Shown here in pieces: positions 54,310 to 62,949 of a stretch of 64,000 nucleotides of DNA (positions within the stretch are counted from its first letter, which is position 1; every line of letters begins with the position of its first letter). Source of the stretch: Nesterenkonia xinjiangensis. GTDB lineage: Bacteria > Actinomycetota > Actinomycetes > Actinomycetales > Micrococcaceae. The stretch lies in NCBI RefSeq assembly GCF_013410745.1, contig NZ_JACCFY010000001.1, forward strand, positions 3,410,001 through 3,474,000. Direction: 5' to 3'. The notes under the pieces were generated by a model. That model saw only the letters and a program-made list of their open reading frames with translations, was not told the origin of the DNA and searched no databases. A program made the translations under genes and the position numbers.

Positions 54310-55017
54310 ATGAGCGGACGCAGCGTACTGATCACCGGCGGGAACCGAGGCATCGGCCGCGCCATCGCCGAGAAGTTCATCGCGGATGGAGACAAGGTGG
54401 CGGTGACCACCCGCAACGGTGACGCCCCGGAGGGCGCGCTGGGCGTGGCCGCCGACGTGACCGATGCCGCCTCGATCGATGAGGCCTTCACCACGGTGGA
54501 GAAGGAGCACGGCCCGGTGGAGGTGCTCGTCGCCAACGCCGGCATCACCCGGGATACGCTGCTGCTGCGCATGTCCGAGGACGACTTCACCGACGTCGTC
54601 GACACCAACCTCACCGGCGCCTTCCGCGTGCTCAAGCGGGCCTCCAAGGGCATGCTGAAGATGCGCAGGGGCCGCGTGGTGCTGATCTCCTCGGTGGTGG
54701 GCCTCTATGGCTCCCCGGGCCAGATCAACTACTCCTCGTCCAAGGCGGGCCTGGTGGGCATGGCCCGTTCCCTGACCCGCGAGCTCGGCGGACGAGGGAT
54801 CACCGCCAACGTGGTGGCGCCCGGCTTCGTCCGGTCGGACATGACCGACGCGCTGGACGAGGACACCCAGAAGAAGTACCTGGCGAGCATCCCGGCGGGC
54901 CGCTTCGCCGAGACCGACGAGGTCGCACAGGTGGTCCGCTGGCTCTCCTCCGACGAGGCCGCCTACATCTCCGGCGCCGTCATTCCCGTCGACGGCGGCC
55001 TGGGAATGGGCCACTGA
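54310..55017 (+). CDS. fabG: 3-Oxoacyl-ACP reductase FabG
   Basis: This 235-residue classical SDR takes the ATG at 54310, 5 nt after GGAG. It has the cofactor loop ITGGNRGIGRAIAEKF, the NAG motif VLVANAGITRDTLLLRM, catalytic Ser in VLISSVVG, and the Y-S-S-S-K pair in NYSSSKAGLVG; it ends DGGLGMGH. These features, especially GITRDTLLLRM, are typical of FabG/MabA, which reduces 3-ketoacyl-ACP in fatty-acid elongation. The next gene, 49 nt downstream, is another SDR, in the position that inhA occupies beside mabA in mycobacteria. Confidence 0.94.
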   Translation: MSGRSVLITGGNRGIGRAIAEKFIADGDKVAVTTRNGDAPEGALGVAADVTDAASIDEAFTTVEKEHGPVEVLVANAGITRDTLLLRMSEDDFTDVVDTNLTGAFRVLKRASKGMLKMRRGRVVLISSVVGLYGSPGQINYSSSKAGLVGMARSLTRELGGRGITANVVAPGFVRSDMTDALDEDTQKKYLASIPAGRFAETDEVAQVVRWLSSDEAAYISGAVIPVDGGLGMGH

Positions 55018-55066
55018 GTCATTCGCCCCCCTCTCCGACATCCAGCACAGAAGGAAACTCACAGAC

Positions 55067-55831
55067 ATGACTGACACCCAGGACCTCGCCGGGACCGGCG
55101 CCGTCATCACCGGGTCCTCCCGCGGCATCGGTGCCGCCACCGCCCAGCTGATCGCCGCTCGGGGCGCCGGCGTCGTGGTCAACTATCGCCAGAAGGCCCC
55201 GCGCGCCCAGAAGGTCGTCAAGGGCATCGAGGAGGCGGGCGGCCGCGCCGTCGCCGTCGGCGCCGACCTCACCGAGGCCGCCGGGGCCCAGGCTCTGGTC
55301 GACGCCGCGGTCTCCACCTTCGGCTCCCTGGACCTGCTCATCCTCAACGCCTCCGGCGGCATGGAGGCCGGCCGGGGCGAGGACTATGCGCTGACGCTCA
55401 ACCGCGACGCCCAGGTGCAGATGCTGCGCACCGCCATGGCGGTGATGCCGCGCGGCTCTCAGGTCGTCTTCGTCACCAGCCACCAGGCGCACTTCATCAA
55501 TGCGACCGCGACCATGGACGCCTACGAACCGGTGGCACGCTCCAAGCGTGCCGGTGAAGACGCGCTGATCGCCATGATTCCGGAGCTGGAGGAGAAGGGC
55601 ATCACTCTGACCGTCGTCTCCGGCGACATGATCGAGGGGACCATCACCGCCACGCTGCTCGAACGCGCCGAGCCCGGGGCCATCGACGCCCGCCGCGAAG
55701 CCGCAGGCCGGCTCTACTCGGTGGAGGAGTTCGCCGTCGAGATCGCCTCCCAGGTGAATCGAGACGGCCTGGCGCAGGGGCATGTGGAGCTCGTCGGCGG
55801 CGCCCAGGACTTCCTGGACCGACAGCGCTGA
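55067..55831 (+). CDS. SDR family oxidoreductase with YX6K active site (FabL-like spacing)
   Basis: This 254-residue SDR has a classical glycine-rich loop ITGSSRGIGAATAQ and VNYRQKAPRAQ, suggesting NADP. The catalytic pair is Y153-x6-K160 (DAYEPVARSKRAG), not the usual YX3K, and Ser138 lies in FVTSHQAH. YX6K spacing is characteristic of enoyl-ACP reductases (FabI, InhA) and, combined with a FabG-like N-terminus, of Bacillus FabL. The NAG motif is replaced by NASGG, and the C-terminus lacks the common DGG ending. Location next to fabG fits a fatty-acid role, but the substrate is inferred, not shown. Confidence 0.88.
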   Translation: MTDTQDLAGTGAVITGSSRGIGAATAQLIAARGAGVVVNYRQKAPRAQKVVKGIEEAGGRAVAVGADLTEAAGAQALVDAAVSTFGSLDLLILNASGGMEAGRGEDYALTLNRDAQVQMLRTAMAVMPRGSQVVFVTSHQAHFINATATMDAYEPVARSKRAGEDALIAMIPELEEKGITLTVVSGDMIEGTITATLLERAEPGAIDARREAAGRLYSVEEFAVEIASQVNRDGLAQGHVELVGGAQDFLDRQR

Positions 55832-55836
55832 GCCCA

Positions 55837-55864
55837 CGCGCCCGGGCCCTGGGGCCTGGGCGCG
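55837..55864. terminator. 12-bp GC-rich hairpin between convergent SDR and ABC-F genes
   Basis: CGCGCCCGGGCC (55837-55848) pairs with GGCCTGGGCGCG (55853-55864), with one G-U wobble and the 4-nt loop CTGG. It lies 6 nt after the SDR stop and 18 nt before the ABC-F stop. Confidence 0.65.
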
Positions 55865-55881
55865 CCGAGGCTCAGGCCACC

Positions 55882-57480
<1,599 letters not shown>

Positions 57481-57538
57481 AGTTGACAGGCCTTCCTGAG
57501 GTAGACAGAGACGACCGCAGAGCGGAGCAGCAGTCGAT

Positions 57539-58333
57539 ATGGCAGAGATGTTCGATGGCACGGGACCCCGGCACCCTGGACAGTCTAACGAGACTGTCCA
57601 GTCGAGCCCCGGGGCGGGGACGACGACGGCGGGCCAGCCCGCCGCCGGGCTGGTGACGCAGATCTCAGAGGTCCAGGTGGAGGTGGACTCCCCTGACGGC
57701 ACACGACGGACGATCCTCCACGAGCTGAGCCTCACGCTGGAAGAACATGTGGTGGCGGTGGTCGGCGCCAACGGCTCCGGGAAGTCCACGCTGCTGCGGC
57801 TGGTGGCAGGGCTGGTCGCGCCCTCCGCCGGGGAGATCCGCTTCTCCCCCACCGTGCCGCGCTCCGGGTTCATCTTCGCGAACCCGCAGGCGCAGATCAT
57901 CATGCCGGTGGTCGGTGAGGACATCGAGTTCTCACTGCGCGGCACGATCAAGGGTCGGGCCGAGCGCACCCGCAGGATGCGCGAGATCCTCGAGTCCCTG
58001 GAGCTGGGCCACCGGGAGGAGGCCAGCGTCTACGAGCTCTCCTCCGGAGAGCGGCAGAAGGTCGCGCTGGCCGGTGTGCTGGCCACCGAGCCCGAGCTGG
58101 TGATCGCCGACGAGCCCACCACCCTGCTCGACCTCCGCAACGCCGCCGAGTTCCGACGACGCCTGCTGGGGCTGGAGGTCCCGCTGCTGCTGGCCACCCA
58201 TGACCTGGAGTTCGCCGCGCAGGCGGACCGGGTCCTGGTCTTCGATCACGGCAGGCTCCTCGACGACGATGAGCCCGCGGCAGCGATCCCTCGCTACCGC
58301 AGGCTCGCCCTGCAGACCCCCGAAGGAGCCTGA
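57539..58333 (+). CDS. ECF-type ABC transporter ATPase (EcfA/BioM/CbiO-like), orphan
   Basis: This 264-residue ATPase has an approximately 40-residue N-terminal extension, then Walker A VGANGSGKST, Q-loop FANPQAQIIMPVVGEDIEFSL (typical of ECF ATPases), signature LSSGERQKVALAGVLA, Walker B LVIADEPTTLLD and H-loop LLATHDLE. ECF ATPases energise vitamin or metal uptake with an EcfT membrane protein and a substrate-binding S component. Neither is adjacent: the next gene is convergent sufT. It may serve partners encoded elsewhere. The annotated ATG could also be replaced by an internal start. Confidence 0.88.
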   Translation: MAEMFDGTGPRHPGQSNETVQSSPGAGTTTAGQPAAGLVTQISEVQVEVDSPDGTRRTILHELSLTLEEHVVAVVGANGSGKSTLLRLVAGLVAPSAGEIRFSPTVPRSGFIFANPQAQIIMPVVGEDIEFSLRGTIKGRAERTRRMREILESLELGHREEASVYELSSGERQKVALAGVLATEPELVIADEPTTLLDLRNAAEFRRRLLGLEVPLLLATHDLEFAAQADRVLVFDHGRLLDDDEPAAAIPRYRRLALQTPEGA

Positions 58334-58342
58334 GGGTCACCA

Positions 58343-58362
58343 GCCCGCCGGATCAGGCGGGC
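58343..58362. terminator. 7-bp perfect hairpin between ECF ATPase and sufT
   Basis: GCCCGCC (58343-58349) pairs with GGCGGGC (58356-58362) around the 6-nt loop GGATCA. It lies between the convergent stops at 58333 and 58367 and is likely the end of the suf transcript. Confidence 0.65.
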
Positions 58363-58366
58363 AGCC

Positions 58367-58699
58367 TCAGATGTTGAAGCCGAGGGCGCGCATCTGCTCA
58401 CGGCCGTCCTCGGTGATCTTCTCCGGGCCCCACGGCGGCATCCACACCCAGTTCAGCCGCCATTCGTCCACCATGGTGCCGACGTGCTGGCCGACCTGGT
58501 CCTCGAGGACGTCGGTCAGCGGGCAGGCCGCGGTGGTCAGCGTCATGTCAATCACCAGGGCGCCGTCCTGCGCATAGTTCAGGCCATAGAGCAGGCCCAG
58601 GTCGACGATGTTGATGCCCAGCTCGGGGTCGATGACCTCCTTGAGGGCCTCTTCGATGTCTTCGAGCGGGGTCCGCTCGGTGGTCGGGGTCTCACTCAT
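58367..58699 (-). CDS. sufT: SufT-like metal-sulfur cluster assembly factor (MIP18/DUF59)
   Basis: This 110-residue protein takes the ATG at 58699, 8 nt after AGGAGA. The MIP18 fold motifs are EALKEVIDPELGINIVDLGLLYG and MTLTTAACPLTDVLEDQV, which contains the conserved reactive Cys, and the C-terminal WGPEKITEDGREQMRALGF. SufT proteins help mature Fe-S proteins, especially when demand is high. It is the last gene of the suf operon, 110 nt downstream of sufU, as in mycobacteria (sufB-D-C-S-U-T). Confidence 0.95.
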   Translation of the reverse strand: MSETPTTERTPLEDIEEALKEVIDPELGINIVDLGLLYGLNYAQDGALVIDMTLTTAACPLTDVLEDQVGQHVGTMVDEWRLNWVWMPPWGPEKITEDGREQMRALGFNI

Positions 58700-58808
58700 G
58701 CTCTGGTCTCCTTCCTGGATGGCGTAACGCCTCGGCGTCACCGTGTATGCCCGGCCCGTGCGGCCGGCTGCTGTGGGGCGCGGCCCGACGGCCGGCCACG
58801 GACCAGGG

Positions 58809-59303
58809 TCAGGTCCGCCCTCGGGAGGCCTGGGCCTGCAGCAGCGCGTCGTGCAGGGCCATCCACCCCAGCAGCGCGCACTTGATGCGTGCAGGATACT
58901 TGGCGACCCCGACGAACGCCGAGGCGTCCTCGAGGCTCTCCTGCCGCTGCTCGTCCTCCAACGGCCGCCCGCGCCCTCGCATCAGGTCGCGAAACGTCTC
59001 TCCCAGCGCCTCGGCCTCGGTGAGGTCGACGCCGTCGACGAGGTCGTGCATCACTGACAGGGAGGCCTGGGAGATGGAGCATCCCTGACCCTCCCAGCCC
59101 AGGTCGACGATCCGCAGCGCGGCGTCACCGCCCTCGGTGCTGCCGTGCTCCTCCACCCGTACCTGCAGCCGGGCCTCGTCACCGCAGGTGGGATTGATCT
59201 GCAAGGACTCCCCGTCGAAGATCTCGAGCTGGCCCTGCCCATGGCGCTCCCGGGAATGATCCAGGATCACCTGCTGATAGAGCTGCTCCATCGCATCAGC
59301 CAC
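58809..59303 (-). CDS. sufU: SufU Fe-S assembly protein (zinc-dependent sulfurtransferase)
   Basis: This 164-residue protein most likely starts at GTG 59303, preceded by GGGAGG at 5 nt and overlapping the sufS stop by 8 nt; an ATG 12 nt inside is an alternative. Zinc and sulfur-accepting ligands are visible: Cys in NPTCGDEAR (with Asp), Cys in GQGCSISQASLS and Cys in IKCALLGW. SufU takes persulfide from SufS through zinc-ligand exchange and delivers it to SufBCD. The SufU-type insertion (YPARIKCA region and the GRPLEDEQR helix) distinguishes it from IscU scaffolds. Confidence 0.95.
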   Translation of the reverse strand: MADAMEQLYQQVILDHSRERHGQGQLEIFDGESLQINPTCGDEARLQVRVEEHGSTEGGDAALRIVDLGWEGQGCSISQASLSVMHDLVDGVDLTEAEALGETFRDLMRGRGRPLEDEQRQESLEDASAFVGVAKYPARIKCALLGWMALHDALLQAQASRGRT

Positions 59304-60657
59304 GGACGCCTCCCACGGGAGTCGAGCCGAGGCCGAAGAAGGGCCGGACCCGGCCCAGCGCGTCGATGAAGGACTCGATCTCCGCCGCTGTGGTGTGGAT
59401 CCCCGCCGACGCGCGGGCGGAGGCATGCGCCCCCAGCCGACGGTGCACCGGCTGAGCACAGTGGTGACCCACCCGCACGGCGATGCCGGCGTCGTCGAGC
59501 ACCTGTCCGACGTCGTGCGGGTGCACGCCGTCCACGGCGAAGGAGACCACGGCGAGGCGGTCCACCGCGTCCTGCGGGCCGAGCACACGTACGCCGGGCA
59601 CCGACTCGATGCCGGAAAGCAGCATCTCGGTGAGCTCGGCCTCATGGGCGGCGAAGACGTCCATGCCGACCTTCTGGAGATAGTCGACCGCGGCGTGGAC
59701 GCCTGCCGTCTGGGCGACCATCTGGGTGCCGGCCTCGAAGCGGTTCGGCGGGGGCATGAAGGTGGTCGTCTCCATGGTCACCACCTCCACCATCGACCCG
59801 CCGGTGATGAACGGGGGCATGGCGGCCAGCAGGTCGCGGCGCCCATGGAGCACGCCGATGCCGGTGGGGCCCAGCATCTTGTGCCCGGAGAACGCCGCGA
59901 AGTCCACGTCGAGCGCCCGCAGGTCCAGGGGCAGATGTGCCGCGGACTGGCAGGCGTCCAGCACGACGATCGCACCGGATCGACGAGCCAGGGCTACCAC
60001 CTCGGCGACCGGGCTGATGGCCCCGGTGACGTTGGAGGCATGGGTGAGCGCGACGATCCTGGTGCGCTCGGTGATCACTGAGAAGGTCTCTGGGTCCAGC
60101 CGCCCGTCATCGGTCAGGCCGATCCAGCGCAGCGTGGCCCCGGTGCGCGCGGCCAGCTGCTGCCAGGGCACCAGGTTCGCATGGTGCTCAGCCTCGGTCA
60201 CGACGATCTCATCACCGGCGGCCAGCGCGAACAGTTCCGCGGAATCAGGCTCGCCGCGACCCAGACGCGCATCGAGGGTGGCGTGGAGGAAGGCATGGGA
60301 GACCAGGTTCAGCGCTTCTGTCGCGTTCTTGGTCCAGACGACCTCGTCCTCGGCCACGCCCACGAAGCCGGCGACGGCGGCACGGGCCGCCTCGTAGACC
60401 TCCGTGGCCTCCTCGGCGATCTGGTGGGCACCGCGATGCACGGCCGCGTTGGTGTGCTCGTAGAAGTGACGCTCGGCGTCGAGCACCGCGCGCGGCTTCT
60501 GCGAGGTGGCCGCCGTGTCCAGATAGACCAGCGGCCGCCCCTCCCGCACAGTGCGCTCCAGCAGCGGGAAGTCCGCGCGCAGGGCCGCCAGCTCCGCCGC
60601 GCTCAGGGAGGGGGCGGAGCCGGTGGACGCGGCGGGCTGCGGCTGAGCAGCGGTCAT
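59296..60657 (-). CDS. sufS: Cysteine desulfurase SufS
   Basis: This 453-residue group II cysteine desulfurase takes the ATG at 60657. Motifs include YLDTAATSQKPRAV, NAAVHRGAHQIAEEAT, TEAEHHANLVPWQ, the PLP lysine in FSGHKMLGPTGIG and the active-site Cys in VRVGHHCAQPVHRRLG. It removes sulfur from cysteine as a persulfide and releases alanine. The N-terminus has about 25 low-complexity residues before the core. Partner SufU is translationally coupled downstream; sufC is 28 nt upstream. Confidence 0.97.
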   Translation of the reverse strand: MTAAQPQPAASTGSAPSLSAAELAALRADFPLLERTVREGRPLVYLDTAATSQKPRAVLDAERHFYEHTNAAVHRGAHQIAEEATEVYEAARAAVAGFVGVAEDEVVWTKNATEALNLVSHAFLHATLDARLGRGEPDSAELFALAAGDEIVVTEAEHHANLVPWQQLAARTGATLRWIGLTDDGRLDPETFSVITERTRIVALTHASNVTGAISPVAEVVALARRSGAIVVLDACQSAAHLPLDLRALDVDFAAFSGHKMLGPTGIGVLHGRRDLLAAMPPFITGGSMVEVVTMETTTFMPPPNRFEAGTQMVAQTAGVHAAVDYLQKVGMDVFAAHEAELTEMLLSGIESVPGVRVLGPQDAVDRLAVVSFAVDGVHPHDVGQVLDDAGIAVRVGHHCAQPVHRRLGAHASARASAGIHTTAAEIESFIDALGRVRPFFGLGSTPVGGVRG

Positions 60658-60685
60658 CGGATCAGAGCCTCTCGAGATGGGCGTC

Positions 60686-61444
60686 TCAGGCGGTGGCGGC
60701 CAGGAAGCGGTCGTAGCCGTTGGCCTCGAGCTCGTCGGCGAGCTCGGGACCGCCGTGCTCGGCCACCCGCCCGTCGATGAACACGTGCACGTGGTCAGGC
60801 TTGATGTAGTTGAGGATGCGCGTGTAGTGGGTGATGAGCATGGTGCCCATGTCGTTGTTCTGCTGGGCACGGTTCACACCTTCGGAGACCACGCGCAGCG
60901 CGTCGATGTCCAGTCCGGAGTCGGTCTCGTCCAGCACGGCGAACTTCGGCTTGAAGAGCTCCAGCTGCAGGATCTCGACGCGCTTCTTCTCACCACCGGA
61001 GAAGCCCTCGTTGACGTTCCGGCTGGCGAAGTCGGCGTCGATCTTCAGCAGCTCCATCGCGTCCCGGACCTCCTTGGTCCAGGTGCGGAGCTTCGGCGCC
61101 TCGCCGTCCAGGGCGGTCTTGGCGGTGCGCAGGAAGTTGGTCATGGTCACCCCGGGGACCTCGACCGGGTACTGCATGGCCAGGAAGAGGCCCGCCTGCG
61201 CGCGCTCGTCGACGCCCATCTCCAGGACGTCCTCACCGTCGAAGGTGATGGAGCCGGAGGTCACCTCGTAGCGAGGGTGGCCTGCGATGGTCGCGGCCAG
61301 AGTCGACTTGCCGGAGCCGTTGGGGCCCATGATGGCGTGGATCTCACCGGAGTTGATGGTCAGGGAGACGCCCTTGAGGATCTCCTTGCTGCCCTGCTCG
61401 GTCTCGATGGAGACGTGGAGGTCCTTGATCTCGAGAGTAGACAT
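60686..61444 (-). CDS. sufC: SufC, ATPase of the SufBCD complex
   Basis: This 252-residue soluble ABC ATPase has Walker A GPNGSGKSTLA, Q-loop MQYPVEVPGVTMTNFLR, signature FSGGEKKRVEILQL, Walker B FAVLDETDSGLD and H-loop LITHYTRIL. SufC powers conformational changes in the SufB-SufD scaffold during cluster assembly. It lies 92 nt downstream of sufD. Many actinobacteria carry a Rieske-type ferredoxin gene between sufD and sufC; here that gene is absent. Confidence 0.98.
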   Translation of the reverse strand: MSTLEIKDLHVSIETEQGSKEILKGVSLTINSGEIHAIMGPNGSGKSTLAATIAGHPRYEVTSGSITFDGEDVLEMGVDERAQAGLFLAMQYPVEVPGVTMTNFLRTAKTALDGEAPKLRTWTKEVRDAMELLKIDADFASRNVNEGFSGGEKKRVEILQLELFKPKFAVLDETDSGLDIDALRVVSEGVNRAQQNNDMGTMLITHYTRILNYIKPDHVHVFIDGRVAEHGGPELADELEANGYDRFLAATA

Positions 61445-61536
61445 GTCGTGTCCGTTGTCCTTTGCTGTGTCTTGAAGCGTCAGTGTGAAGCGATGGGGCG
61501 GGCCCGCATCGTCGGTGTGCGGCGACCGATCGGTGC

Positions 61537-62826
61537 TCAGAAGCCGGCGATCTCCAGCTCGTTCTCCAGGTCGTCCTGCAGCGAGTCCTCGATGCTGGCC
61601 ACACCGATCTTCTGGATGATCTCGTTGAGGAAGCCCCGGACCACCAGCTGGCGGGCCTCCTTCTCCGGGATGCCGCGGGCCATCAGGTAGAACAGGTGGT
61701 TCTCGTCGAAGCGCCCGGTCGAGGAGGCATGTCCGGCACCATCGATGAGCCCGGTCTCGATCTCCAGGTTGGGCACCGAGTCCGCGCGGGCGCCGTCGGT
61801 GAGCACCAGGTTCTGGTTCTTCTCGTAGGAGTCCGTGCCCTCGGCGGCCTTGCGGATCAGCACGTCGCCGACCCAGACCGTCCGGGCGGACTCTCCCTGC
61901 AGCGCACCCTTGTAGAGCACGTTGGAGGTGTTGCGCGGCGCGTTGTGGTCCACGAAGGTGCGGTGCTCGATGTGCTGGCCGGAGTCGGCGAAGTACAGGC
62001 CGTACATCTCGGCCTCGGCTCCCTCAGCGGCATAGCGGAAGTTGGTGTTAAGCCGGATCACCGACCCGCCGAGCGAGATCGCGACGTGCTTGTAGGTGGC
62101 GTCGCGGCCGACCTCCGCGTCGTGCTGGCCGACGTGGACGGCGTCGTCGTCCCAGCGCTGCAGCGAGATCACCTTGACGTGGGCGCCGTCCCCGACGACG
62201 ACCTCCACGTTGCCGTTGAAGTCGGCGCTGCCCCGGTGCTCGAGCACGAAGACGGCGGTGGCGTGGGTCCCGGCCTCCAGCACGATGTGGCTGTTGGCAC
62301 GACGTCCCGCTCCCCGGCCGGTGACGTCCACGCGGATCGGCTCGGCGACCTCGACGTCGGCGGGGACCTTCACGTGGAGTGCCTCGGCGACGTTCTTCGT
62401 GGCCAGGACGGCGGCACGGTCGGCCGGCTGCAGCACGCTGTTGCGCGGCGCCGCACCCTGGGACAGGGAAGAGACGACGACGGCGTCGGAGGCGGTGACC
62501 TGGTAGTCGACGGCCTCCGCCTCGCCCGGCGTGTCGGTGAGCACGCCGGCGAGCTTCTTCAGCGGGGTGAAGCGCCATTCCTCTTCGCGGCCGTTCGGCT
62601 CCGGGAAGCCCGCCGCGTCGAAGCCGACGTGACGGTTGGCCCGAGATCCGATGCCCGAGGTGAGCTTCTTGGTCTCGCCGAGGCCGCCATGGGTGTGCTC
62701 GGCGGCCTGGTTGGTCTGGGCGGCGAGGTTCTCGCCCTCCTCCGTCATGCCGGGGATGGAGATGCGGCGTTCGCCGACCTCCACTCCGGAGACCTTCTCC
62801 GCCTGGTCAGCGGGGGTGTTCGTCAT
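61537..62826 (-). CDS. sufD: SufD, scaffold subunit of the SufBCD complex
   Basis: This 429-residue protein takes the ATG at 62826, directly after GAGGAA; the open frame upstream passes through a hairpin and is not coding. It has the SufB/SufD beta-helix core and the conserved C-terminal block [34 protein letters not shown]. SufD pairs with SufB to form the Fe-S scaffold and aids iron entry. The N-terminal about 90 residues are more variable. It follows sufB by 123 nt, a gap that contains a strong stem-loop. Confidence 0.97.
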   Translation of the reverse strand: MTNTPADQAEKVSGVEVGERRISIPGMTEEGENLAAQTNQAAEHTHGGLGETKKLTSGIGSRANRHVGFDAAGFPEPNGREEEWRFTPLKKLAGVLTDTPGEAEAVDYQVTASDAVVVSSLSQGAAPRNSVLQPADRAAVLATKNVAEALHVKVPADVEVAEPIRVDVTGRGAGRRANSHIVLEAGTHATAVFVLEHRGSADFNGNVEVVVGDGAHVKVISLQRWDDDAVHVGQHDAEVGRDATYKHVAISLGGSVIRLNTNFRYAAEGAEAEMYGLYFADSGQHIEHRTFVDHNAPRNTSNVLYKGALQGESARTVWVGDVLIRKAAEGTDSYEKNQNLVLTDGARADSVPNLEIETGLIDGAGHASSTGRFDENHLFYLMARGIPEKEARQLVVRGFLNEIIQKIGVASIEDSLQDDLENELEIAGF

Positions 62827-62873
62827 CTGTTCCTCGTCCCTTGTCTGTCGTGGAGATGTCGGTGAAGTCTGTT

Positions 62874-62919
62874 CCCACGGACACCCGCTCAGGGCAGCCC
62901 CTGAGCGGGTGTCCGTGGG
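62874..62919 (-). terminator. 21-bp perfect stem-loop between sufB and sufD
   Basis: The arm 62874-62894 is the exact reverse complement of 62899-62919, with the 4-nt loop CAGC. It starts 30 nt past the sufB stop and ends about 47 nt before the sufD ATG, inside what is otherwise one operon. It may be a partial terminator, an RNA-processing site or a stabiliser of the sufB message. Confidence 0.75.
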
Positions 62920-62949
62920 CACCGCGTCGCGGTGTGAGGCGGGCGGTGA

